Virus record (IMG/VR): IMGVR_UViG_3300046794_000458
Span: 1 to 36,862 of that record
From: a virus
Direction: 5' to 3' (one strand)
Length of the DNA: 36,862 nt
Shown here: piece after piece, positions 1 through 6,382 of the stretch
Layout: every line of letters begins with the position of its first letter
How positions within the stretch are numbered: the stretch's first letter is position 1
The notes under the pieces: generated by a model
What the model saw: the letters and a program-made list of their open reading frames with translations, nothing else
Told to the model about the DNA's origin: nothing
Database searches by the model: none
Position numbers and translations under genes: made by a program

Positions 1-26
1 GGGTTCGAATCCCTATCTCTCCGCCA
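1..26 (+). tRNA. 3' end of a tRNA-Ser-like gene (partial), probable attL core
   Basis: The window opens inside a tRNA. The T-stem/loop (GGGTTCGAATCCC) is followed by an acceptor 3' strand TCTCTCC, the discriminator G and a templated CCA. The acceptor strand fits the GGAGAGA 5' end usual in bacterial tRNA-Ser, but the anticodon is outside the window, so the isotype is inferred. Phages with tyrosine integrases often insert at the 3' end of tRNA genes, and an integrase lies about 1.6 kb inward, so this is the likely left attachment core. Confidence 0.8.
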
Positions 27-41
27 TTATTGAATAAGACT

Positions 42-80
42 AAGCCCCTGAAATTGTTAAAGATTTCAGGGGCTTTTTCG
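42..80 (+). terminator. Rho-independent terminator after the tRNA
   Basis: A perfect 12-bp stem (42-53 with 64-75, AAGCCCCTGAAA pairing with TTTCAGGGGCTT) with a 10-nt loop is followed by a T run. It is placed to end the tRNA transcript. Confidence 0.85.
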
Positions 81-94
81 TTTTTGGCGTTTCA

Positions 95-114
95 TTTAGG
101 GCATTTTTAGGGCA
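95..114. repeat. Paired direct repeat, possible integrase arm-type sites (left end)
   Basis: TTTAGGGCA occurs twice with an 11-bp period at 95-114. Read on the minus strand it is TGCCCTAAAAA followed by TGCCCTAAA. The right end of the element (36716-36735) carries TGGGGCAAAAA followed by TGGGGCAAA, with the same period and A-tract layout. Paired short repeats one helical turn apart next to an att site are typical of integrase arm-binding sites. The role is inferred. Confidence 0.4.
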
Positions 115-457
115 GATTTTCTACTCTGCACACCGCTCAGGAACGCTTAAAGCCGGTAGAGGTATGGTTTTCGTTTGCCGGAAAAACAGTTCGTATCATC
201 GGAACAGTGTTAACCGTAGCCTTTGATATAAAAATGCAATGGCATGTCGCGTTGCCATCAGCTAGATTCTGATTACGGAAGAAAAGCGGAATGATTGCCT
301 AGGAATTCAATATCCGAACGTTGGAACCATTCGTCGTTGCGATCATCGGATACATTAAGAATGTACGTTGCGTGCTTCAAATGTTTGTAGCCATTTGCTA
401 GTATCGCGTACCAAATTTTTGGGCTCGTAGGGATACGAGACTTTACCGGAGCTGCAT
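115..457. other. Low-GC gap holding only a doubtful leftward reading frame
   Basis: This stretch between the left repeats and the first rightward reading frame is visibly richer in A and T than the rest of the element. Apart from the uncertain minus-strand frame at 273-515, it holds a small perfect palindrome CTCGTA-GGGA-TACGAG at 424-439 and no recognisable RNA or operator. Confidence 0.4.
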
Positions 458-515
458 ATGCAAACAAATCGTACTGATTTCGAGGCTGGTTTTGCACTAC
501 TAGGGTTGAATCCAT
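273..515 (-). CDS. Possible small protein, unknown function
   Basis: An 80-residue leftward frame with natural-looking composition (several Trp, Tyr, Phe and Asp residues, no low complexity). It overlaps the start of the rightward frame at 458-649, so at most one is likely real over that stretch. The proposed ATG at 515 has a G-rich block directly against it rather than a properly spaced ribosome binding site, which argues against this start. No family is recognised. It could be the remnant of a larger gene. Confidence 0.25.
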   Translation of the reverse strand: MDSTLVVQNQPRNQYDLFAYAAPVKSRIPTSPKIWYAILANGYKHLKHATYILNVSDDRNDEWFQRSDIEFLGNHSAFLP

Positions 516-649
516 CCCCTGGCGCTGCTTATCAGGGCGCGCCTAGCTACGCTCGTCAGTTCAAGAAATGTTCGATTCTGACTGAGGCTAGCGTGGGTTA
601 CGCTGCCACTTCTGCTGGCAGCTCGGCGAAAGTCATCTCTAAAAAGTAA
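458..649 (+). CDS. Possible small protein upstream of the SDH-type protease
   Basis: A 63-codon frame with an acceptable ribosome binding site (CCGGAG about six bases before the ATG) that ends 14 bases before a strong terminator hairpin at 664-692. The product is rich in Ala, Ser and Gly, has a basic C-terminus and belongs to no family I recognise. The favourable initiation site and following terminator support a real short transcript, but the leftward frame at 273-515 overlaps it and coding potential cannot be measured here. Confidence 0.3.
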   Translation: MQTNRTDFEAGFALLGLNPSPGAAYQGAPSYARQFKKCSILTEASVGYAATSAGSSAKVISKK

Positions 650-663
650 TTCAGATTCTTCTC

Positions 664-692
664 AAAAGCCCGGTATTCAGCCGGGCTTTTTT
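664..692 (+). terminator. Strong terminator abutting the SDH protease start codon
   Basis: AAAAGCCCGG (664-673) pairs perfectly with CCGGGCTTTT (681-690) around a 7-nt loop and runs into six T residues. The A and T flanks make it usable in both directions. The last T is directly followed by the ATG at 693, so transcription from upstream would have to read through it to reach the protease gene. Confidence 0.8.
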
Positions 693-1601
693 ATGGACGT
701 TTATATGCCAAATTGGACCCAGGTTTTAGAAGAGATCGTTATCAAGGCTCAGTCGAGTACGAACGCTGTTGACGAAGTACGTAGAAAATACCTGGGGCTT
801 TTGCAGAAAAAGACAGGCCGCAACGTTATCGCCTATTACTCCGGCTTCCTTCAGAAGCCGGGCTATGCGTTCGGGCAGGTAAACGATGACGATAAAAATG
901 GGTTTATGAATGCGGTCCATGGCTTAGATCGCACGCAAGGTTTGGATTTGATCCTGCACACGCCTGGTGGTGATTTGTCCGCGGCGGAATCGATCGTTCA
1001 TTACTTGCGGCAGATGTACGGAACAGATATCCGGGCTGTGATTCCTCAACTGGCGATGTCTGCTGGCACCATGATTGCCTGCGCTTGCTCTGAAATTGTG
1101 ATGGGCAAGCAGTCAAACATCGGCCCTTTCGATCCTCAATTTGGCGGTATTCCTGCGCACGGTGTTCTTGAAGAGTTTGATAATGCTATCGAGGCGGTTA
1201 AGCGCGATCCTCTTTCCACGCCGATCTGGCAGGCCATCATCAATAAATATCACCCCACCTTTCTAGGAGAGTGTGAGAAGGCGATTGAGCTTGCAGATCT
1301 GATTGTTAAGAATTGGCTGGTGAGTGGCATGTTCAAAGACGATGCGGAGGCCGTCCAGAAGGCGGATAACATCGTTCTTGCATTGAATGATCACGCTGGA
1401 ACCAAGACTCACTCGAGGCATCTGCATATTGAGGATGCGGTGGGTTTTGGTTTGAAGGTGGTGAAGCTGGAAGACGACGAAGAATTGCAAGATTTGGTGC
1501 TGACGGTGCATCACGCCTACATGCATACTTTTGCAAATTCGCATGCAGGCAAGATCATTGAGAACCACAACGGCAGTGCGATCGTTCTGTTTTCTCAATG
1601 A
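693..1601 (+). CDS. SDH-type serine protease (ClpP/crotonase fold), cargo gene
   Basis: A 302-residue soluble protein of the serine dehydrogenase proteinase (SDH_sah) type, related to SppA and ClpP. Visible hallmarks are HTPGGDLSAAES (about 89-100, the PGG oxyanion strand) and QLAMSAGTMIACACSEIVMG (about 119-138), where Ser123 is the expected nucleophile. A following SNIGPFDPQFGG segment is also typical of the family. No signal peptide or membrane segment is seen, so it should act in the cytoplasm. Two starts are possible: the ATG at 693 lies against a terminator T run, while the in-frame ATG at 705 has GGACG a few bases upstream and may be used. It sits between the attachment site and the integrase, a common cargo position, and is more A+T rich than the phage core. 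Substrate and role are unknown. Confidence 0.8.
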   Translation: MDVYMPNWTQVLEEIVIKAQSSTNAVDEVRRKYLGLLQKKTGRNVIAYYSGFLQKPGYAFGQVNDDDKNGFMNAVHGLDRTQGLDLILHTPGGDLSAAESIVHYLRQMYGTDIRAVIPQLAMSAGTMIACACSEIVMGKQSNIGPFDPQFGGIPAHGVLEEFDNAIEAVKRDPLSTPIWQAIINKYHPTFLGECEKAIELADLIVKNWLVSGMFKDDAEAVQKADNIVLALNDHAGTKTHSRHLHIEDAVGFGLKVVKLEDDEELQDLVLTVHHAYMHTFANSHAGKIIENHNGSAIVLFSQ

Positions 1602-1624
1602 TCAGATTGACCCTTTAGATTCAG

Positions 1625-2839
1625 CTATGACCTAAAGCCCAGCATGGCAGAGACCATACCTGCCATGCTCTTGGTGTCCTTCGGTATCCATCTCCCGTAA
1701 TGCTTCCTCACCATCGTTGTATCGGCATGCCCTAACTGCCGGGCCACCCACTCGACCGGGACGTAGCTCGACAACATCTGGCTGGCAAAGGTGTGGCGAC
1801 ACTGGTTGGCCCCTCGGTGGCGGACTTCTGCCTTTTTCAGATGCGCAGTAAACCAGTTGCTCAAAGTTTTGCCGCTCCAGAGCAGGCCGCTGGTGGAGCT
1901 GCGAAAAAGAAACCGGACTTTCATCTTCTTCGACGTGATGTTGTCACGCTGGATCACTGTGATATCGACGATTGGTGCTTCTTTGGCGGCGGCAACAATC
2001 TCCCGCATCAATTCAAGAGCTGGGTCTATCAGTTCGACGACTCTCACCCTGGAGCGTTCTTTGGGGACTTTGAATTCACCAACGACCAGTGCGCGCCGGA
2101 CGTGCACCAGGCCAGCATCAAGGTCGACATCTTCAACGGCAAGCGCAATGACTTCGGACAGCGACAGCCCGGCCCAGCAGTTGAACTCGATCATTCTGGC
2201 ATCAGGCCTCCGGACGGGATCTCCTTTACCGATCAACGCGATCTCGGTGCGGCTGAAGGGGTCAGCATGTTCCAGGTCGACGTCCGATCCGACATTGCTG
2301 ATCCTGTCGAGCGGGTTGGCTTTCAGGATGCCGTCGCCGAAGGCATCAGCCCAGACCCCGCGGACGACGGTGAAGATATCGTTTACGGTCTTCGGGGCCA
2401 GGCCTTGCTTGAGCAACTGAGCTTGAAACAACTCGATATCGCTCTTGCTGACGTCGACGATTCGACGTTTTCCGAACTTGTTCTCAACATGCACGGCCTT
2501 GCTCACGTAGTTGACTACCGTGCTCGACGCTTTCAGTGCGCACTGAACCTCCAGCCATCGATCAATGCCTTCCTTGACTGTGCGCTTCATCGACGGGCCG
2601 CCGGTGCCGGTGAACATGGCGGCCCTGGGTGAGTTGGGGAAGTGGGCCGCATAGTCGAAGCGGCCCTCTTTGATTTCCGCGAGGATGGTGCGGCGCTTGT
2701 TGTCGGCATAGGCGATCGCGGACTTGTTTACCTTCGAAATTCCTTCCAGAGGTTCCCGGCACCGTTGGCCGTTGAAGATGAACCAAATGCGCAGCTGCTT
2801 GCCGTTCATCTCAACGCCTGTCGGCATCTTGTCGGTCAT
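1625..2839 (-). CDS. int: Tyrosine recombinase (phage integrase)
   Basis: A 404-residue site-specific recombinase expected to integrate and excise the prophage at the tRNA. The N-terminal third is an arm-binding/SAM-like region and the catalytic domain occupies about 200-395. Arg348-His349 (CRHTFAS), His371 (QLGHAD) and the nucleophile Tyr381 (KHYGRW) are clear. The first Arg of the family (TGLRxSE) is Ser226 here (AGLSLSE), and the His normally three residues before the second Arg is Asn345. It is the last gene of the leftward operon and its ATG overlaps the excisionase stop by four bases, so the two are translationally coupled. The same substitutions recur, as I recall, in a Pseudomonas integrase subgroup, so it is probably active. 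Confidence 0.95.
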   Translation of the reverse strand: MTDKMPTGVEMNGKQLRIWFIFNGQRCREPLEGISKVNKSAIAYADNKRRTILAEIKEGRFDYAAHFPNSPRAAMFTGTGGPSMKRTVKEGIDRWLEVQCALKASSTVVNYVSKAVHVENKFGKRRIVDVSKSDIELFQAQLLKQGLAPKTVNDIFTVVRGVWADAFGDGILKANPLDRISNVGSDVDLEHADPFSRTEIALIGKGDPVRRPDARMIEFNCWAGLSLSEVIALAVEDVDLDAGLVHVRRALVVGEFKVPKERSRVRVVELIDPALELMREIVAAAKEAPIVDITVIQRDNITSKKMKVRFLFRSSTSGLLWSGKTLSNWFTAHLKKAEVRHRGANQCRHTFASQMLSSYVPVEWVARQLGHADTTMVRKHYGRWIPKDTKSMAGMVSAMLGFRS

Positions 2840-3051
2840 GGTTTCCCTTCCATCCAGCGTTCAATGGCCGCGCGGTTGTAGACAATTACGTTGGCCGGAT
2901 CGTACCGCCAGTGCTTGCCCTCAAGCCAAAGGCCCCGTGTACGGTATTTACGAACAGCTTCGGTGCTCAGGCCGAACACTGGGTACAGCAGGTCCTGGCG
3001 GAACCAGGCGCCGGGGGTGATGTGGAAGTCGAGTTTCTCTGCGGCGCTCAT
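2836..3051 (-). CDS. xis: Excisionase-like small DNA-binding protein
   Basis: A 71-residue protein directly upstream of the integrase and overlapping it by four bases. The start at 3051 is preferred over longer versions because AGGAGA lies about seven bases upstream and the gene then overlaps the preceding 57-codon gene in the usual ATGA way. The segment from about residue 20 (QDLLYPVFGLSTEAVRKYRTRGLWLEG) reads as a winged-helix/MerR-like recognition unit, as in phage excisionases, followed by Tyr/Asn and a C-terminal helix ending RWMEGKP. Such proteins bend attachment-site DNA and direct the integrase toward excision. Assignment rests on size, fold pattern and position. Confidence 0.7.
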   Translation of the reverse strand: MSAAEKLDFHITPGAWFRQDLLYPVFGLSTEAVRKYRTRGLWLEGKHWRYDPANVIVYNRAAIERWMEGKP

Positions 3052-3221
3052 TGTGGTTTCTCCTCTGCGCGCCGGGCGATGCCTTCGGCCTGGCGTTGCT
3101 TGCTGCATTTTTTGTGGTTGCCATGTGCCCGCGAGGTGTTGCATTTGTCGCAGATGACGTTGAGGTCGAGGTGCGGCATTTGCCCTCTGCGTATTCGGAC
3201 TATTCGGCGAAGTGCTGTCAT
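3048..3221 (-). CDS. 57-residue Cys/His-rich protein between methyltransferase and excisionase
   Basis: A short gene chained to both neighbours: its ATG (3219-3221) overlaps the methyltransferase stop as ATGA, and its stop overlaps the excisionase ATG in the same way. A strong GGAGG lies seven to eight bases upstream. The product is basic and contains CDKCNTSRAHGNHKKC (about 24-39), a Cys-X2-Cys...His...Cys arrangement that could bind one zinc ion and nucleic acid. No family is recognised. The overlaps and good ribosome binding site make it very likely real despite its size. Confidence 0.7.
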   Translation of the reverse strand: MTALRRIVRIRRGQMPHLDLNVICDKCNTSRAHGNHKKCSKQRQAEGIARRAEEKPQ

Positions 3222-4141
3222 GCGGCCTCCTTCAGTGCTTCGATGATCCTTTTTCCTGCGAGGGGCGGCACCGCGTTGCCAGCCATATGCACAGTCAGGC
3301 GGTGGTTGGTTGGGCGGAGAGTGCTGGTCGGGAAGGTCTGAGCCGCAAGTACTTCATCGGCTGTGATCATTCGCATTTTGTCGCCATCGACTACTGCCCA
3401 TCGATCACGGGTTGTGATCGTGCCGATCGGTCGATCCAGGCTTCGGCCGGTCAAGCCGGATCCTGATCCGTAGTAGGGCATCAGGAATCTGTCGCCGAAT
3501 TTTTTACGGCCGTTCTCCACACGTGTCAGCGTGGATGTGGCGCGGCCAGCTTTCTCAATTGGTGACCAGTTGCCGGAATCGAAGTCGACAAACGAGCTGG
3601 CAGGAACATGCTCGTAGCGTGGGAGTTGAAGGTGCAGAGGCGCTTTGCTTCTGGTGGCGATCATGAACAGCCGGACGCGGTGTTGGGGTACGCCCAGATC
3701 GGCGCAGTCAACGATATGTGGTGCGAGTTGGTAGCCTAAGGCTTTCATTGCCTGAGCCCAGGCCGGGTAAAGCGTCCATCTCATAAACTCGGGGACGTTC
3801 TCGATCACCCATGCGTCTTGGCGGCGACTTTCGGCGCAGTCCACCACTGCCCAAGCGGTTGAGCGCGAGTCGTCATGCTCGGGGTTGTCCGCTCCTTTTC
3901 CTCTCGCTCGGGTATGGCCCTGGCAGCAAGGGGCCGCGAGGCCCAGATCATGGCTCGGCATGTCAGCCCATCGTGCCTGCCTCAAGTCCTGGCATGCGTG
4001 GACGGCGTTGGGATGGTTTGCGCTATGCCAGTGAACAGCCTCAGGCCAATGGTTGGCTGCGTATACAACACTTACGCCCGCATCTGTGGCGCCCTGTGTT
4101 AAACCGCCCAGGCCAGCAAACAGGTCAATGGCCTTGCTCAT
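3218..4141 (-). CDS. dcm: DNA cytosine-C5 methyltransferase
   Basis: A 307-residue solitary C5-cytosine methyltransferase that transfers methyl groups from S-adenosylmethionine to DNA. Motifs in order: I, DLFAGLGGLTQG (6-17, cofactor site); IV, AAPCCQGHT (about 69-77) with catalytic Cys73; VI, IENVPE (about 113-118); VIII, VPQHRVRLF (about 151-159); X, GNAVPP near the C-terminus. In motif IV the usual PPCQ is PCCQ. The region between VIII and X is short, so the target-recognition domain is small. No restriction enzyme partner is adjacent, so it probably protects phage DNA from host restriction or marks it for regulation. Its stop overlaps the 57-codon gene. Confidence 0.92.
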   Translation of the reverse strand: MSKAIDLFAGLGGLTQGATDAGVSVVYAANHWPEAVHWHSANHPNAVHACQDLRQARWADMPSHDLGLAAPCCQGHTRARGKGADNPEHDDSRSTAWAVVDCAESRRQDAWVIENVPEFMRWTLYPAWAQAMKALGYQLAPHIVDCADLGVPQHRVRLFMIATRSKAPLHLQLPRYEHVPASSFVDFDSGNWSPIEKAGRATSTLTRVENGRKKFGDRFLMPYYGSGSGLTGRSLDRPIGTITTRDRWAVVDGDKMRMITADEVLAAQTFPTSTLRPTNHRLTVHMAGNAVPPLAGKRIIEALKEAA

Positions 4142-4785
4142 GCTGCGTCCTCCATTGGCAGTTGGCCCAGCTCGATGGCCAGGCGTTTTATGTCCAGTTC
4201 ATAAGCTTCGCGCAGTGCATCGCGCAGGTGTTGGTAACCTTCCGTTTCTGCTTCGTGGGGGAAGCTAATCGTGCTCAACTCGGGTTCCGCACCGAAGGAT
4301 CCGCGCTTGTCCAGCCATTCAATGAGCTGAGTATCCAGTGGCTGCGCGTTGAGGCTGTTCGCCATTTCCACGGTATGAAAGACGCGGTGCTCCAAGGCGC
4401 GGGAGATCTTGATCAGTTGTTCGGCTCTCGCCTGGGTGGGTTCGGTACCTTTCAGTGCCTTCCAGGTCTGAAGCGCGAGTGCCAGGAACTGGGTGATCTC
4501 CATCAAATTGCGATAGTCGGCCGATGTGAAGGAAGTCGCCTTGATGCCGTTCAATCGCCTCCGCAGCGTGGTCAGCTCCTGTGCTTCCTGGTTGCGGAGT
4601 TGTGTGATGGTGGCCAAGTCGCTGTTCAGCGCGGTGATTCTCCGGCTGTGCAAGCTGTTGCGTTCGGCGAGGCCGGCATCGTAGCTACGGGTCGTCGCCC
4701 GAAGGATGAGCTTGCGGACGTAATACCCCAGCAGGGCTAGGCCAAAGGCCATTCCGATGAGGATGATCGTGTTCTGTGCGTGCAT
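4138..4785 (-). CDS. Membrane-anchored coiled-coil protein, unknown function
   Basis: A 215-residue protein with one N-terminal hydrophobic segment (about residues 7-25), a basic stretch, then a long helical region (about 38-85) rich in Leu, Arg and Gln that should form a coiled coil. The rest is soluble and acidic toward the end. One membrane anchor followed by coiled coil suggests an inner-membrane protein facing the cytoplasm. The start has CGGAGCACAGCAC upstream. Its stop overlaps the methyltransferase start by four bases, and a conserved-loop RNA hairpin (4805-4842) lies in the gap upstream. Function is not recognised. Confidence 0.75.
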   Translation of the reverse strand: MHAQNTIILIGMAFGLALLGYYVRKLILRATTRSYDAGLAERNSLHSRRITALNSDLATITQLRNQEAQELTTLRRRLNGIKATSFTSADYRNLMEITQFLALALQTWKALKGTEPTQARAEQLIKISRALEHRVFHTVEMANSLNAQPLDTQLIEWLDKRGSFGAEPELSTISFPHEAETEGYQHLRDALREAYELDIKRLAIELGQLPMEDAA

Positions 4786-4804
4786 GTGCTGTGCTCCGGT
4801 AGAG

Positions 4805-4842
4805 CCCGCCGCCGGGATTCTTGGTGAGAGGCCGGCAGCGGG
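4805..4842 (-). promoter_or_regulatory. Conserved-loop RNA hairpin, leftward copy 2
   Basis: On the minus strand an 11-bp stem (CCCGCTGCCGG with CCGGCGGCGGG, one U-G pair) closes a 16-nt loop CCTCTCACCAAGAATC. The odd pair is U-G in the leftward RNA but would be A-C if read rightward, so the structure favours the leftward transcript. It lies between the DUF2303 gene and the membrane-protein gene. The loop core is identical to copies at 7821-7852 and 9018-9218. There is no T run after it, so it is not a terminator. Confidence 0.7.
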
Positions 4843-4860
4843 GTGTAGCTTGGGGTTTAG

Positions 4861-5682
4861 TTACAAGGTGGCTTCGTACAGTGGTACATCACCGATTGCG
4901 CTCTGGATCTTCTGGCGAACGGCGTTGTAGGCCTCTTCAAGCACCTTGTCAGGGCGCACCAGCTCGAACCACATTTGCAGGCGGCCTTCCAGAATGCGGT
5001 AGCGGAAGCGTGCCGGGACGCAGAAGGCGTCACCGCCGAGAAAGGGCTTCACGGCAATGAAGAATTGTTCGGGGATTCGCAGTTGGCCTGCTTCACCGGC
5101 ACGACCGTCGATTTCTTCGTTGTAAGTCAGTTGAACCTGGCCGTTGTCGAGTCGGGTGCCTTGGCGGAAGGTGATGTTTTTCTTGGCTTCCAGGGTGCGG
5201 CTGATTTCCAGCATGTCGGCAGCACTTGGGTCGTTTGCTTCGTTTTCGCGCTGGGTGATGTCCTTGACGTTCTCTTCGATGAACTCGGCGAAGGTGGCCT
5301 GATCCATACGCTTGCGGTCGGTTTCTTTCCAGCGGCCCCACTCGATGGTGGTCGGGCAACGGTAAGTGGCGATGTGGTCGCGCCAGGCGGGGCTGGTTGG
5401 TTGGTGATAGTCGATGACAGCAGAGAAAGTGCGACCTTCGGGGCCGTTGCAGAACACTGCGGTAGCGTCATTGGCGAAGCGGTTCACGTATGCAATGAAC
5501 GATTCTGCGTCCAGGACCGTGAGTTTCTGGCGCGTGCGGGTAGGGTTTGGCAGCAGGTGTTCAAGGTCTTTGATGCTCACGCTATCGGGCAGCAGTGCAA
5601 TGGGCGCCGACAGCCCTGGGTGATCAATCGGCTTGCCGATTGCTTGGGCGAGGGTGACCAGTTCTTGAATTGCTTGTTGCAT
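4861..5682 (-). CDS. DUF2303 family protein (YfdQ-like)
   Basis: A 273-residue soluble protein matching the DUF2303 family, common in early regions of temperate phages of Gram-negative bacteria. Characteristic features are an early LPxSVSIKDLEHL segment (about 32-44), a central WRDH...WGRWKETDRKRMDQATFAEFIEEN region (about 101-136) and a C-terminal FRYRILEGRLQMWFELVRPD segment. The biochemical role is unknown. The position with excisionase and a kinase-like gene suggests takeover or DNA metabolism. The ATG at 5682 has GGAGCACATCC upstream. A stem-less copy of the conserved CCTCTCACCA motif lies 26-35 bases before the start. Confidence 0.85.
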   Translation of the reverse strand: MQQAIQELVTLAQAIGKPIDHPGLSAPIALLPDSVSIKDLEHLLPNPTRTRQKLTVLDAESFIAYVNRFANDATAVFCNGPEGRTFSAVIDYHQPTSPAWRDHIATYRCPTTIEWGRWKETDRKRMDQATFAEFIEENVKDITQRENEANDPSAADMLEISRTLEAKKNITFRQGTRLDNGQVQLTYNEEIDGRAGEAGQLRIPEQFFIAVKPFLGGDAFCVPARFRYRILEGRLQMWFELVRPDKVLEEAYNAVRQKIQSAIGDVPLYEATL

Positions 5683-5707
5683 TGGATGTGCTCCATGGGG
5701 TGATGCT

Positions 5708-5720
5708 GTGGTGAGAGGTT
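5708..5720 (-). promoter_or_regulatory. Stem-less copy of the conserved CCTCTCACCA motif
   Basis: The minus strand reads AACCTCTCACCAC, the same ten-base core found in five hairpin loops elsewhere in this element, again in a gap between leftward genes. No complementary arms of more than a few bases flank it. It is either a decayed hairpin or shows that the single-stranded sequence alone can be the recognised element. Confidence 0.5.
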
Positions 5721-5732
5721 TTGAAGTCAGGA

Positions 5733-6077
5733 TTACTGACTGACGTGTCGCAATTTGTCGGGCACGTGCTCTTCGCTGACGGTGCGCAGCGGCAAGTCTT
5801 GTTGTCGTGGGTCGCGGCGGGTCAGGTTGCCTTCTGGCGTCAGGAAGAACAGCGATGTGCCGCGGGACAGGATCGGTTCTTTCGCTTTGACGTCAGCCTT
5901 GATGGTCATCTGGCCGCTGCCGTCTGGCTTATAAATCAGCTTGATGTTCAGTTCTCCGCCCTTGCCGGTCTGGCGGATAGCATCAATCAGGCTGTGCTGG
6001 GTTTCGCTGAGTTCATCGAGCAGACCTCCGGCCTCGATATCCCGTAGCGTGTCGATGAAGGGGCGTGCTTTGCTCAT
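5733..6077 (-). CDS. Conserved phage protein, unknown function
   Basis: A 114-residue soluble protein upstream of the DUF2303 gene in the leftward operon. The N-terminal half is helical (about residues 1-40, ending RQTGKGGEL). A beta-rich region follows (NIKLIYKPDGSGQMTIKADVKAKEP), then SLFFLTPEGNLTRRDPRQQ. Pairs of this kind next to DUF2303 genes are familiar in Pseudomonas prophages, but I know of no function. GAGGCACAGCAC precedes the ATG, very similar to the initiation region of the 4785 gene. Confidence 0.7.
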   Translation of the reverse strand: MSKARPFIDTLRDIEAGGLLDELSETQHSLIDAIRQTGKGGELNIKLIYKPDGSGQMTIKADVKAKEPILSRGTSLFFLTPEGNLTRRDPRQQDLPLRTVSEEHVPDKLRHVSQ

Positions 6078-6108
6078 GTGCTGTGCCTCATTGAGTGGAT
6101 GTTGTTTG

Positions 6109-6125
6109 CCCCTGACCGGCAGGGG
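6109..6125 (-). other. Short intergenic hairpin
   Basis: A perfect 6-bp stem CCCCTG/CAGGGG around a 5-nt loop lies between the PrtN-like gene and the next leftward gene. It lacks a T run, so it is not a classical terminator. It does not carry the conserved loop found in the other leftward intergenic hairpins. Confidence 0.4.
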
Positions 6126-6136
6126 TCACCGTTGAG

Positions 6137-6382
6137 TCAGGCCGCTTCCTTCGACGCTTGGGCGTCGAGGTAGGCGGCCAGGTCGTGCAGGTACACAACT
6201 GCTGTGCCTTTGTTTCCTGCTCCGCCTAGGCGGGTCACTTTCAACTGAATTCGCCCAGCGCTGATGCGGCGTAGTAGGTAGCGATCGCTGGATATGTGAG
6301 AGAAATAACGCTGGCGGATGGCGGATAGCGTTGGGCATGGTGTCGCCCATTCCTTTCGCAATTGGTCGATGGTGTTGCTCAC
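6137..6382 (-). CDS. PrtN-like transcriptional activator
   Basis: An 81-residue protein resembling the pyocin activator PrtN family. The pattern PTLSAIRQRYFSH (about 17-29), YLLRRISAGRIQLKVTRLGG (about 35-54) and VVYLHDLAAYLDAQ (about 62-75) matches the family's layout of a DNA-binding helical core followed by a 'hLxDLAxYLD' tail. PrtN activates R/F-type pyocin genes in Pseudomonas aeruginosa. Here it may act on phage promoters or be a repurposed regulator. The start is GTG at 6382, overlapping the preceding stop, with GGAGG eight bases upstream. Confidence 0.75.
   Translation of the reverse strand: MSNTIDQLRKEWATPCPTLSAIRQRYFSHISSDRYLLRRISAGRIQLKVTRLGGAGNKGTAVVYLHDLAAYLDAQASKEAA

Noticed and set aside
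2041-2060. CTCTCACCC within the integrase gene as another copy of the loop motif
   Set aside because: It matches only part of the ten-base core, lies within coding sequence and has no stem.
1793-2632. A 279-codon rightward frame opposite the integrase
   Set aside because: The integrase reading is unambiguous; this is an antisense shadow.
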